Made by a program: the position numbers and the translations under genes. From Panulirus ornatus (lineage: Eukaryota > Arthropoda > Malacostraca > Decapoda > Palinuridae): a stretch of DNA of 64,000 nt. The DNA lies in contig NC_092228.1 in NCBI RefSeq assembly GCF_036320965.1, positions 20,176,503-20,240,502 on the forward strand. Direction: 5' to 3'. Position 1 is the first letter of the stretch; every line of letters starts with the position of its first letter. Below the pieces are notes generated by a model. It was not told the DNA's origin and made no database searches. It saw only the letters and a list, made by a program, of their open reading frames with translations. Of the stretch, positions 11,342 through 22,224 are shown one piece after another.

Positions 11342-12748
11342 TATTTTACTTTTTCGCTGTCTTCCGCGTTAGCGAGGTAGCGCAAGGAAACAGATGAAAG
11401 AATGGCCCAACCTACCCACATAGACATGTATATACATACACGTCCACATACGCACATATACATACCTATACATCTCGACGTATACATATATATACACACA
11501 CAGACATAGGTATACATCTCGACGTATACATATATATACACACACAGACATATACATATATACACATGTACCTAATTCATACTGTCTGCCCTTATTAATT
11601 TCCATTGCCACCCCGCCACACATGAAATAACAACCCCCTCCACCCTCATGTGCGTGAGATAGCGCTAGGAAAAGACAACAAAGGCCACATTCGTTCACAC
11701 TCAGTCTCTAGCTATCATGTAATAATGCACCGAAACCACAGCTCCCTTTCCACATCCAGGCCCCACAGAACTTTCCATGGTTTACCCCAGACGCTTCACA
11801 TGCCCCTGTACAATCCATTGACAGCACGTCGACCTCAGTATACCACATTGTTCCAATTCACTCTATTCCTTGCACGCCTTTCACTCTCCTGCATGTTCAG
11901 GCCCCTATCACTCAAAATCTTTTTCACTCCATCTTTCCACCTCCAATTTGGTCTCCCACTTCTCCTCCTTCCCTCCACCTCTGACACATATATCTTCTTG
12001 GTCAATCTTTCCTCACTCATTCTCTCCATGTGACCAAACCATTTCAGTACACCCTCTTCAGCTCTCTCAACCACACTCTTTTTACCACCATACATCTCTC
12101 TTACCCTTTCATTACTTACTCAGTCAAACCACCTCACACCACATATTGTCCTCAAACATCTCACTTCCAGCACACCCACCCTCCTCCGCACAACTCTATC
12201 TATAGCCCATGCCACGCAGCCATATATCATTGTTGGAACCACTATTCCTTCAAACATACCCATTTTTGCTTTCCAAGATAACGTTCTCGACTTCCACACA
12301 TTCTTCAGTGCTCCCAGGACTTTCGCCCCCTCCCCCACCGTATGCTTCACTTACGCTTCCATGGTTCCATCCGCTGCCAAATCCATTTCCAGGTATCTAA
12401 AGCACTTCACTTCCTCCAGTTTTTCTCCATTCAAACTTACCTCCCAATGGACTTGTCCCTCAACCCTACTGTACCTAATAACCTTGCTTTTATTCACATT
12501 TACTCTCAGCTTTCTTCTTTCACACTTGCCTAACTCAGTCACCAGTTTCTGCAGTTTCTCACCCAAATCAACCACCAGCATTGTATCATCAGCAAACAAC
12601 AAGTGACTCATTTCCCAAGCTCTCATCCACAACAGACTGCATACTTGCCCCTCTTTCCAAAACTCTTGCATTCACCTCCCTAACAACCCCATCCATAAAC
12701 AAATTAAACAACCATGGAGACATCACACACCCCTGCTGCAAAACAACA
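11342..12748 (-). mobile_element. RTE copy, form B, 5' truncated
   Basis: The minus strand carries a long 3' UTR with a 44-bp internal direct duplication (11467-11510 and 11511-11554), the C-terminal domain, RT motif C (LLFADDTMLV) and upstream sequence to motif B, where it stops at the junction with the plus-strand copy. Confidence 0.88.
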
Positions 12749-12749
12749 G

Positions 12750-14033
12750 GGTTTTGGAAAGAGGGGCAAGTATGCAGTCTGTTGTGGATGAGAGAGCTTG
12801 GGAAGTGAGTCAGTTGTTGTTTGCTGATGATACAGCACTGGTGGCTGATTCATGTAAGAAACTGCAGAAGCTGGTGACTGAGTTTGGTAAAGTGTGTGAA
12901 AGAAGAAAGTTAAGAGTAAATGTGAATAAGAGGAAGGTTATTAGGTACAGTAGGGTTGAGGGTCAAGTCAATTGGGAGGTAAGTTTGAATGGAGAAAAGC
13001 TGGAGGAAGTGAAGTGTTTTAGATATCTGGGAGTGGATCTGGCAGCGGATGGAACCATGGAAGCGGAAGTGAATCATAGGGTGGGGGAGGGGGCGAAAAT
13101 TCTGGGAGCCTTGAAGAATGTTTGGAAGTCAAGAACATTATCTCGGAAAGCAAAAATAGGTATGTTTGAAGGAATAGTGGTTCCAACAATGTTGTATGGT
13201 TGCGAGGCATGGGCTATGGATAGAGTTGTGCTTAGGAGGGTGGATGTGCTGGAAATGAGATGTTTGAGGACAATGTTTGGTGTGAGGTTGTTTGATCGAG
13301 TAAGTAATGTAAGGGTGAGAGAGATGTGTGGAAATAAAAAGAGTGTGGTTGAGAGAGCAGAAGAGGGTGTTTCGAAATGGTTTGGTCACTTGGAGAGAAT
13401 GAGTGGGGAAGGATTGACCAAGAGGATATATGTGTCGGAGGTGGAGGGAACGAGGAGAAGTGGGAGACCAAATTGGAGGTGGAAAGATGGAGTGAAAAAG
13501 ATTTTGAGTGATCGGGGCCTGAACATGCAGGAGGGTGAAAGGCGTGCAAGGAATAGAGTGAATTGGAACGATGTGGTATACCGGGGTCGACATGCTGTCA
13601 ATGGATTGAACCAGGGCATGTGAAGCATCTTGGGTAAACCATGGAAAGTTGTGTGGGGCCTGGATGTGGAAAGGGAGCTGTGGTTTTGGTGCATTATTAC
13701 ATGACAGCTAGAGACTGAATGTGAACGAATGGGGCCTTTGGTGTTTTTCCTAGCGCTACCTCGCACACATGAGGGGGGAGGGGGTTGTTATTCCATGTGT
13801 GGCGAGGTGGCGATGGGAACAAATAAAGGCAGACTTTGAATTATGTACATGTGTATATATATGTATATGTCACTGTGTGTATATATATCTGTACATTGAG
13901 ATGTATAGGTATGTATATTGTGCGTGTGTGGACATGTATGTATATACATGTGTATGTGGGCGGGTTGGGCCATTCTTTCGTCTGTTTCCTTGCGCTACCT
14001 CGCTAACGCTGGAGACAGCGACAAAGCAAAATA
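12750..14033 (+). mobile_element. RTE copy, form B, 5' truncated
   Basis: It starts just before '[15 protein letters not shown]', directly head-to-head with the minus-strand copy at 11342-12748, and runs to a complete long 3' UTR ending 'ggagacagcgacaaagc'. Confidence 0.9.
12754..13623 (+). CDS. RTE RT palm end and C-terminal domain (open 289-codon partial)
   Basis: This partial LINE protein frame is open from just before RT motif C to its stop. It carries [11 protein letters not shown] (FADD at residues 23-26), the thumb region [25 protein letters not shown], and the RTE-type C-terminal domain with [29 protein letters not shown] and [17 protein letters not shown]. It ends VVYRGRHAVNGLNQGM: a C instead of T after 'ccggggt' lets the frame continue past the form A stop. 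Motifs A and B and the endonuclease are absent because the insertion is 5' truncated. It cannot encode an active enzyme alone. The Met is simply the first available codon. Confidence 0.8.
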   Translation: MERGASMQSVVDERAWEVSQLLFADDTALVADSCKKLQKLVTEFGKVCERRKLRVNVNKRKVIRYSRVEGQVNWEVSLNGEKLEEVKCFRYLGVDLAADGTMEAEVNHRVGEGAKILGALKNVWKSRTLSRKAKIGMFEGIVVPTMLYGCEAWAMDRVVLRRVDVLEMRCLRTMFGVRLFDRVSNVRVREMCGNKKSVVERAEEGVSKWFGHLERMSGEGLTKRIYVSEVEGTRRSGRPNWRWKDGVKKILSDRGLNMQEGERRARNRVNWNDVVYRGRHAVNGLNQGM

Positions 14034-14040
14034 AATAAAT

Positions 14041-14439
14041 ATGTATCATTTGTCATTAGCCATGCCATTTTCTTAATGCAGATATGAAGTACAAGAAAAC
14101 AAGAGCAGTCAAAAGTACAGTTTGCAAAAGAAATAGCTCTTGAGTTTGTTGTACTTATATTCCATAAGTTATATAATAGTTAGGGCAGGTAGGGGAAAGA
14201 CGGAATATTGCAACTTGAGGTTACTTCCTTAATGGAAGTAAGGAGCAAGGCAGGTAGTGAACCAGGCAGGGCAGGTGAAATCAAAGTTCAGGTAGAAGGG
14301 CACCTTGTTTCATGCTACACACACACACACACACACACACACACTGATGAAAAGACTTGGTCATATATTAGATTATCTATTTTGCATAGTGCATGAATTA
14401 TTCATAACATATTTTCAGTAAAAACAATTGCTTTGGAAG
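14041..14439. other. Unrecognised DNA with (AC)n tract
   Basis: No coding motif is visible. It contains an (AC)14 tract at about 14317-14344 and a small inverted repeat (acttcc-ttaat-ggaagt) near 14222. Confidence 0.6.
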
Positions 14440-16395
14440 AAAATTACATGGTAGGCTTTTCAGAATCCTGGTTATATAATAGAAATAGAGATTTTCAAGC
14501 CAAATGTGCAGTTTCTGGGTACACTTTGTTTATCAGTGATAGGGGAAAATGACACAGGCTGTTGTTTCTGGCTCTTTGTTAAAGCTTACCTTCATCCCAT
14601 ATGAAGGAATACTGTAGCTGTTAATAGAATCAGTTCCATTTTTGTTGAAAGTAAAGATAACCATCACAAGGAAAAAACACAACTAGGATTAGTTTATAGA
14701 CCCCAGCACTGATAGCAAAGGTAGACAAAAACTGTGTGATTAATTAGCAGAAATTTGTAATGAACGAGATGTGATCATTATTATGGGAGATTTTAAGTTA
14801 CTGGTATCTAAATGTGTGTCTGTGTGTGTTTTTAAAGAATAGGATGTGGGCTGCCCCAAAATCTGCTTGTTATTCCCCTAACATGATTGAGAAAGCTACT
14901 TGCTGTAAAAACATTATAGATTTTTGTATATCTTACTACAATTGAGGATTTGTTCGTAATGAGAAGTGGGAGAAAAGTTTAGTACAGTTGATCACTAGCA
15001 AATCACTATTGAGGTGTTGGTACAATTGATCACTGGCAAATCACTTTTGAGGTAATCTTCTTCATAACCTGTAATGATGGTCAACATGGGTCTTGAAAAA
15101 ATACCAGATTTTAGACTTAGAAAATTAAGTGGTCTTTGCATTGCTTTTGACAGGCAAATTTGGGATATCATTAAGATCAAGATGATTTGGATGTAGCTTG
15201 GAAAAGATTAAGTAATGCCTCCTTTTTCCAAAAGGAGGCTGAAATGGTGGAGTGATAACATAAAGAATTGCTTATTGTGTAAGAAAGTAGCATATAAACA
15301 CTGAGAGACCGATAAAACATGACAGTAAATTATGTAAGTTTGCATAAAGAAATTAATAAGAAACCTGAATGTCAAGCATCAGTATGAAGTGTATATTGCT
15401 GAACATAACGAAAGGAACCTTAAAAATTTTACAGTTAGAAGTAAGAGAATCATTACCAAGTTGCTTGTGCTGTTAATTACAAAGAGCAGTGATCAAGACA
15501 GTGAAGGTATGGCAAAGATTTTAAGATTTTTTTTTTATTTATTTATATTTACAATTGAAGGTACAACTCATGTCTTGAATTCAGTTCTATTGCTAATAAG
15601 GAAAATGTTTCATAACATATTGAAGTAAGAAATGACAATACAATGTCAGAGCTGAATGGAATGAGAGCAAGTAAAACTGCAGGATGGTGTATCGGAGGAC
15701 ACTTAAGGATTTGAAAAATGAAATGGTTCAACCATTGGCTGCTCTTTTCAGTGTCACCTGCTACTGGAAAGATTCCAGAGGAATGGAAATTTGCCAGTGT
15801 AACTGAAGTTCAAAAAAGGTAATGAATCATGTTACAGAAATTGTCCAGTTAGCTTAGCATCTGCAATTGGTACACTAATGGAAACCATTAATCAGGATAA
15901 GATTGTAAACCATTTGGAGGACCACCTTTGGATAAACAGTTCTCATAATGGTTTTAGGCAAAATTGCTTATGTGTGACAGATCTAATTGATTTCTTCCAT
16001 GAAATAATAATCATGTATGATGAAAGTTTAGCAGCTGGAAGCAGTGCAGCAAAGAGCAACTAAATTGATTCCCTCCTTGCTTAACAAACCATATGAGAGA
16101 AAGCAAGAATTAAGATTGTTCTAGGGGCAAAGTAATAATGTTTCAAAATACCTGAAAGATTCAGTAACATGGATATTGAACATTTCTGTGCAGTAGCACC
16201 AGCATTACCAACGAGAGGAGTGAATTAAAACTTAAGAAAGTCACCAAGTCAATCTGAACTGTACAAAATATTTTTTATCACCATTTTTGATGCATGGAAA
16301 AAGCTTCCTGAGAATGTTGCTCAGAGCAACACCTTTAATATCTTCAAGATTAGGCATGATCATCACTTGTCACTCACTGGTGTTGAATAATTCAT
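14440..16395 (+). mobile_element. CR1/Jockey-like LINE, decayed and internally deleted
   Basis: Broken frames follow LINE order. Endonuclease: FSESWLYNRNRDFQAKC..SGYTLF at about 14460-14550, GLVYRP near 14690 and RDVIIIMGDF at about 14768-14795. RT fingers: TGKIPEEWKFASVT near 15765-15810 and CPVSLASAIGTLMETINQDK at about 15845-15905. Then HNGFRQNCLCVTDLIDFFHEI at about 15945-16005. It jumps to the tail: RATKLIPSL.NKPYE at 16050-16105 and AWKKLPENV near 16295-16320. RT motifs A-C are deleted. A 38-bp period duplication covers about 14985-15055. This is a different lineage from the RTE family. Confidence 0.8.
15878..16063 (+). pseudogene. LINE RT fingers remnant
   Basis: This short open stretch encodes METINQDKIVNHLEDHLWIN followed by SHNGFRQN and DLIDFFHEI. 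It corresponds to the RT segment before motif A in CR1/Jockey-type LINEs (usual form: ..I.D.I..HL....LI...QHGFR.G.SC.T.L..F). The following motif A is lost by deletion near 16028, where the sequence switches to tail sequence (agcagtgcagcaaagagcaac). It is a dead remnant. Confidence 0.7.
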
Positions 16396-16653
16396 TTAAT
16401 GTTATCATAATGCCATGGTACAGGTGCACCGCTGATTTTCCGGCAACTAATGGTTCAGCACCTCCTTTAGTCCGGACAAAATTACTTTAGGGAACTTGAA
16501 ATTACTGCAGCCACCAGACTAGTTTACTGGGCAGCCTCAGATGGCATTGTGTGTAGGGCACACTTATTTACATTCTTTACACTGCACTTGTTGGTGGTGA
16601 TACCACACTTCTGTGAGATTCTTAGCTTATTTTGCTTGAACTTAACCATAGCT

Positions 16654-17289
16654 ATGGCTTCTAAGACATGTGAGAGTGTCAGTTGTGGTGTCAAACGTTA
16701 ACACCAGTCCATATCGATCCAAGATAAAGTAGAACTGTTGGAAAATATGGACTTTGGTGTTTCAGTGCATAAGCTGTGTGACATCTACAGTACTGGTTCA
16801 TCAACTGTTTATGATATAAAGAAGCAAAGGGAGAAAATATTGAAATTCTATGCAGACAGTGATTCCAAGAAGCAAATGAAGATTAGAAGAATTTTGAAAG
16901 ATGGTAAGAGTACTGAGCATGATCGAGTGATGATGGAATGGTTTTGACAGCATCGGAGTTATGGAGTGGACTTGTCAGGTAGCATGATAATAGACCAGGC
17001 TAAGGTGTTCCATAAAAAACTTAAATTACAACATTGAGCATGTCTACAGTGAAGGATGGCTTCAAAGATTCAAGAAGCATCATGGAATTTCCTTGAATAA
17101 AGTGTGTAGAGAAAAACGGTCTGCAAACCACGAAGGAGCTAAGGAGTATGTGGACAAATTTGCAAAACTTGTAACTGATGAGCACCTGTCCTGAGCAGGT
17201 GTATAGTGCATACAAAACTGCATTATTCTGGCGATGCACACCTAGGAAAACACTTAACAACAGAAGACAAAGAAGACCTCACAGGATTC
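16654..17289 (+). pseudogene. Tigger/Jerky-like transposase N-terminal remnant
   Basis: From the Met at 16654 the frame encodes a CENP-B/psq-type helix-turn-helix: IQDKVELLENMDFGVSVHKL, then YSTGSSTVYDIKKQREKI. A second DNA-binding segment follows (DRVMMEWF, then SMIIDQAKVFHKKL, then SEGWLQRFKKHHGIS). Next come AKEYVDKFAKLVTDEHLS and PEQVYSAYKTALFWR, the start of the catalytic domain. TAA at 16699, TGA at 16945 and several indels (near 17040, 17190 and 17255) break it. The frame resumes past the MITE at 17768 as QSKDRLTILGCSN. These proteins normally bind terminal repeats and cut the DNA; this one is dead. Confidence 0.8.
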
Positions 17290-17292
17290 AAA

Positions 17293-17759
17293 CAGGGGCG
17301 TATCTAGGGGAAATTGCGCATATGGCGAATTGCACCCCTGTCCAAACATACGACACCAGCATTTTTTATTCTTATTACCTCCACCAAGAAGATATGTTTT
17401 TCCTGTTGTGTATTTGTTTGTATATGAGCAACTTTTTACAAAAAGTTATGAACAGATTTTGATGAAATTTTCAGGGAAAGTCAGAAATGACACAAGGACC
17501 AATTGATTAGATTTTGGGAGTGATCATTGTCTGGATACAGGATGCTATTACGGAAATATAGATTTTTCTGAATAACTATTGAACTAATAATGATATAAAT
17601 GTGGTTCCAAATGCCAAAGATGTTTTCATGGTCAAGAAATCTAAATCTTTAAGATCCAATTCATTGTCTTGATCCAGGACACCATTACATCACTGGTGCC
17701 CCCCTTCAAGTGGCGCCCAGGGCAGCTGCCCTACCTGCCATACCCTAGGTACACCACTG
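17293..17759 (+). mobile_element. hAT-type MITE nested in the Tigger-like element
   Basis: The 467-bp insertion has 17-bp terminal inverted repeats, CAGGGGCGTATCTAGGG and, read inward from the right, CAGTGGTGTACCTAGGG (14 of 17 identical). It is flanked by a perfect 8-bp duplication, gattcaaa, at 17285-17292 and 17760-17767. Eight bases and CAG(G/T)GG(C/T)GTA ends are typical of hAT elements. No transposase is encoded. Removing it restores the host transposase frame across the site (TGFK to QSKDRLTILG). Confidence 0.92.
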
Positions 17760-17995
17760 GATTCAAACAATCTAAGGACAGACTTACCATCTTAGGGTGC
17801 TCAAACATTTAAAATTTGTTTGATTAAAATTTCTAGCAGTCCATAGCATACATTAGACACATGGGAGAAGTATAGTTTGTGGGTTAGAGGAGTGCTGATG
17901 AATTGTTATTACGTGACCTTGGTTGGTCCGGCAAAATGGCTAATCCGACAAGGCTTTGGAACCAAGGGTACTGGAAAATAAGTGGTTTACCTGTA

Positions 17996-18205
17996 TATCA
18001 TGCTAGTTTCACATTGATTAACCCATTTCACCTGCTTTGAGAGAGTAATTAAGAATTACTATATTCTTCAACATAAGGAACAATTTAGGAATGGGAAGTT
18101 GAGACTTTGGAGCTCAAGTTTATCCTTAGGATCGTATTTACAACAAAAAATGAAGGTATGCTTATCATTGGTGATGGGATACATGACATGTTCATTCTAC
18201 ATATG
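17996..18205. other. No recognisable feature
   Basis: Short AT-rich stretch between the Tigger-like element and an RTE 3' UTR fragment. Confidence 0.5.
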
Positions 18206-18597
18206 ACTGAACCAGGGCATGTGAAGTGTCTGGGGTAAACCATGGAAAGGTATGTGGGCCTGGATGTGGATAGGAAGCTGTGGTTTTGATGCATTACACA
18301 TGACATTTAAAGACTGAGTGTGAATGAATGTGGCCTTTTTGTGTTTTCCTGGTGCTGCCTCACTGAAGCAGGGGGGTAGCAAGGCTGTTTCCTGTGGGAT
18401 GGGGTAGCGCTAGGAATGGATGAAGGCAAGCAAGTATGAATATGTACGTTTGTATATATGTTATGTGTATATGTCTGTTTATGTATGTATGTGTGTATAT
18501 GAGTGGATGGTCCATTTTTTCTTTGTCCATTTCCTGGTGCTACCTCGCTTATGTGGGAAATGGCGATCAAGTATAGTAATAATGATAATGATAAAGA
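18206..18597 (+). mobile_element. RTE 3' UTR, form C
   Basis: It begins 'actgaaccagggcatgtgaag' and ends 'gctacctcgcttatgtgggaaatggcgatcaagtatag', followed by TAA/GATAA-rich tail. No coding sequence is retained. Its 3' end is the closest RTE match to the SIDE 3' end. Confidence 0.85.
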
Positions 18598-18733
18598 ATT
18601 CTCTTTAGGCTAATATTTGTTAATCGTGCACAATGTTTTTTCTACCTGATTTCCTACTGCCATGTGCCTGAGGGAGTGGAGGGTGGTGAGAGAGCGTTTG
18701 CTTTGCTATCCTTTTCTAATGCTTGCTTGCTTG

Positions 18734-18778
<45 letters not shown>

Positions 18779-19298
18779 GCCAGACCACTTCATTCAGACT
18801 TTGGGTCTTTGTATCTTTGTAACTCTATATAACTTTTAGATTTCTGTGAAGGAATGAGTGGTGTGGACTGTTTGCATTTCGATTGCCAGAAAACATTGTC
18901 ATTGTACTGCATGGGAAGCTTCTTCGGGAGGTTGGTCATCAGGCAGGAATATGGGGAAACACCCTAAATGGATTTAAGATTATGTTAGTAGAATGGAAGA
19001 AAGAATGAATGTAAGAGGAGCCTTCTCCAGATGAATATGCACTTGAGATATTAGGTATTACAGAACTAGGAGGTCTTGATAATAACTAGTTCATTAATCG
19101 TAAAAGATTTTAAGATCAAGGTGGGCTGGATATTTGCACACTTTGGATATGCACAAGGGTTAGGTACACTCTCCCCCAAAAAGTTTACAATTGCATCAGG
19201 GTGGCAGCAGTCAAGTGTTAATCTCGGCCAGCCAGTTGTAGGTTATTAGAAACTTGATCTTTGGGGCTGAGACTTTTTTCTGAGAGTGTACATTTCCC
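18598..19298. other. Unrecognised DNA with long T-run
   Basis: It contains (GCTT)n at about 18722-18739 running into a T-run of about 37 bases (18740-18776). No coding motif is visible in the rest. Confidence 0.6.
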
Positions 19299-19419
19299 TG
19301 GGAGCGGGGGGCTAGAAACCCTCCCCTCCTTGTATTTTAACTTTCTAAAAGGGGAAACAGAAGAAGGAGTCACGCGGGGAGTGCTCATTCTCCTCGAAGG
19401 CTCACATTGGGATTTCTAA

Positions 19420-20439
19420 ATGTGTGTGGAAGTAACCAAGATGAAAAAAAAAAAAGGAGGGATAGGGAGTATGTTTGAGGAAAGGAACCTGGATATTTTG
19501 GCTCTGAGTGAAACGAAGCTCAAGGGTAAAGGGGAAGAGTGGTTAGGGAATGTTTTGGGAGTAAAGTCAGGGGTTGGTGAGAGGACAAGAGCAAAGGAAG
19601 GAGTAGCACTTCTCCAGAAACAGAAGTTGTGGGAGTATGTGAGAGAGTGTAAGAAAGTAAACACAAGATTGATATGTGTAAAACAGAAAGTGGATGGAGA
19701 GAGATGGGTGATTAATGGTGCCTATGTACCTGGGCATGAGAAGAAAGATCATGAGAGGCACTTGTTTTGGGAGCAGCTGAATGAGTGAGTTAGCAGTTTT
19801 GATGCACGAGATCGGGTTATAGTGATGGGTGATTTGAATGCAAAGGTGAGTAATGTGGCAGTTGAGGTAATAATTGGTGTACATGGGGTGTTTAGTGTGG
19901 TAGATGGAAATGGTGAAGAGCTTGTAGATTTTTGTGCTGAAAAAGAACTGGTGATTGGGAATACTTGGTTTAAAAAGAGAGATATACATAAGTATACGTA
20001 TGTAAGTAGGAGAGATGGTCAGAGAGCGTTATTGGATTACGTGTTGATTGATAGGTGCGTGAAAGAGAGACTTTTGGATGTTAATGTTCTGAGAGATGCA
20101 ACTGTAGGGATGTCTGATCATTATCTTGTGGAGGCGAAGGTGAAGATTTGTAGAGGTTTTCAGAGAAGAAGAGAGAATGTTGGGGTGAAGAGAGTGGTGA
20201 GAGTAAGTGAGTTTGGGAAGGAAACATGTGTGAAGAAGTACCAGGAGAGATTGAGTGCAGAATGGAAAAAGGTAAGAACAAAGTACGTAATGGGAGTGAG
20301 GGAGGAATGGGATGTATTTAGGGAAGCAGTTATGGCTTGCACAAAAGATGCTTGTGGCATGAGAAAGGTGGGTGGTGGGCAGATTAGGAAGGGTAGTGAG
20401 TGGTGGGATGAAGAAGTAAGATTATTAGTGAAAGAGTAG
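19420..20439 (+). pseudogene. RTE APE-type endonuclease and linker
   Basis: Two in-phase open stretches (19420-19788 and 19822-20439) separated by a TGA after 'QLNE'. Endonuclease landmarks in order: ERNLDILALSETKLKG (metal-binding Glu), RWVINGAYVPG (Tyr motif), VMGDLNAKV (Asp/Asn motif), ALLDYVLID and GMSDHYLVEAKVKI (the SDH histidine motif). A charged linker follows: KKYQERLSAEWKKVR, EEWDVFREAV and CTKDACGMRKVGGGQIRKGSEWWDEEV. The family uses this domain to nick target DNA. It is the best-preserved endonuclease N-terminus in the window, but a stop and later frameshifts (about 20440) separate it from the RT. Confidence 0.85.
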
Positions 20440-21920
20440 TGGGAGGCATTTGTTCGATTTTTGCAGGGAAATAGTGCAAATGGCTGGGAGATGTGTAAAG
20501 AAAGTGGCAAGAGAAAGGTGCAAGAAGTGAAAAAGAGGGCAAATGAGAATTAGGGTGAGAGAGTATCATTAGATTTTAGGAAGAATAAAAAGATGTTTTG
20601 GAAGGAGGTCAATAGAGTGCGTAAGAATAGAGAACAAATGGGAAAATCGGTGAAGGGGGCTGATGGGGAGGTAATAACAAGCAGTGGTGATGTGTGATGG
20701 AGTGAGTATTTTGAAGGTTTATTGAATGTGTTTGATGATAGAGTGGCAGATATATGGGGTTTTGGTCGAGATGGTGTGTGGTGAGAGGGTCAGGGAGAAT
20801 GATTTGGTAAACAGAGAAGAGGTAATGAAAGCTTTGTGGAAGATGAAAGCCAGCAAGGCGGCAGGTTTGGATGGTATTGCAGTGGAATTTATTAAAAAGG
20901 GGGTGACTGTGTTGTTGACTGGTTGGTGAGGATATTCAATGTATGTATGGCTCAAGGGTAAAGTGCCTGAGGATTTACTGAATGCATGCATAGTGCCATT
21001 GTGCAGAGGCAAAGGGGATAAAGGTGAGTGCTCAAATTACAGAGGTATAAGTTTGTTGAGTATTCCTGTGAAATTATATGGGGGTGCATTGATTGAGAGG
21101 GTGAAGGTATGTACAGAGCATCAGATTGGGGAAGAGCAGTGTGGTTTCAGAAATGGTAGAGCTGGAAGCGTTGAAGAATGTGTGGAAGGCAAGAACATTA
21201 TCTCGGAAAGCAAAAATGGGTATGTTTGAAGGAATAGTGGTTCCAACAATGTTATATGGATGTGAGGCTTGGGCTATAGATAGGGTTGTGTGGAGGAGGA
21301 TGGATGTGTTAGAAATGAGATGTTTGAGGACAATATGTGGTGTGAGGTGGTTTGATAAAATAAGTAATGAAAGGGTAAGAGATGTGTGGTAATTAAAAGA
21401 GTGTGGTTGAGAGAGCAGAAGAGGGTGAATTGAAATGGTTTGGTCACATGGAGAGAATGAGTGAGGAAAGATTAACAAAGAGGATATATATGTCAGACGT
21501 GGAGGGAACGAGGATAAGTGGGAGACCGAATTGGAAGTGGAAGGATGGAGTGAAAAAGATTTTGAGCGATCGGGGGCCTAAACATGCAGGAGGGTGAAAG
21601 GCATGCAAGGAATAGAGTGAATTGGAACGATATGGTATACCGGGGTCAACGTGCTGTCAATGGATTGAACCAGGGCATGTGAAGTGTGTGGGGGTAAACC
21701 ATGGAAAGTTTTTTGGGGCCTGGATGTGGAAAGGGAGCTGTGGTTTAGGTGCATTATACATGACAGCTAGAGACCTGAATATGAACGAATGTGGCCTTAG
21801 TTGTCTTTTCCTAGCGCTACCTCGCGCACGTGCTGGGGTAGGGGGGTGTCATTTTATGTGTGGTGTGGTGGCGATGGGAATGAATAAAGGCAGCAAGTAT
21901 GAATTATGTACATGTGTATA

Positions 21921-21989
21921 TATTCCTATGAGTCCATGGGACTCATAGGAATATCTTGATCACGTGCAAAATTGTGATCTTTTCCAATG
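21921..21989 (+). mobile_element. Penelope-like element tail fragment with hairpins
   Basis: Perfect 15-bp inverted arms, tattcctatgagtcc and ggactcataggaata, lie around a 3-base loop (21921-21953). A second inverted pair, gatcac/gtgatc, sits around a 10-base loop. 'gactcatagga' also occurs at the end of the Penelope-like fragment at 27235-27245, linking the two. It interrupts an RTE 3' UTR. Confidence 0.55.
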
Positions 21990-22224
21990 TGTACATATGT
22001 ATATGTCTGTGTACGAATATATATGTATACGTTGAAATATATAAGTATGTATATGTGCGTGTGTTGACTTGTATGGATATACATGTGTATGTGGGTGGGT
22101 TGGGCCATTCTTTCATCTGTTTCTTTGCACTACCTTGCTAAAGCGGGAGACAGCAACAAAGTATGATAAGTAAATGAAATTATGCATAGTTCATGAGGGA
22201 AGTGAAAAGCCAGGAGGATTGTAC

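Larger units (their letters stand above)
16421..17993 (+). mobile_element. Tigger/Jerky-like DNA transposon, internally deleted
   Basis: The terminal inverted repeats are 23 bp with 18 matches: left CAGGTGCACCGCTG..., and right, read inward, CAGGTAAACCACTT.... A TA dinucleotide lies at each edge (16419-16420 and 17994-17995), the expected Tc/pogo-type target duplication. Inside are remnants of a CENP-B-type transposase. Net length without the nested MITE is about 1.1 kb, shorter than full Tigger elements, and the DDE catalytic core is missing. Confidence 0.85.
19299..22171 (+). mobile_element. RTE copy, form B, with large internal deletion
   Basis: It starts within the 5' UTR (gggagcggggggctagaaaccc) and carries endonuclease, linker and RT start to 'CGFRNGR'. 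At about 21162 it jumps directly to '[18 protein letters not shown]', losing RT motifs A-C (about 0.9-1 kb). It then has the C-terminal domain and a long 3' UTR that holds a 69-bp Penelope-like tail insertion (21921-21989). Confidence 0.88.

Noticed and set aside
11342..14033. Twin-primed single RTE insertion
   Set aside because: Both arms contain the same C-terminal domain and full 3' UTR. Twin priming would give two non-overlapping parts of one element and a single 3' end.
16738..16947. Host gene exon encoding a CENP-B/Jerky-like domain
   Set aside because: It sits between matching terminal inverted repeats with TA target duplications and carries stops and frameshifts, so it is a transposon remnant.
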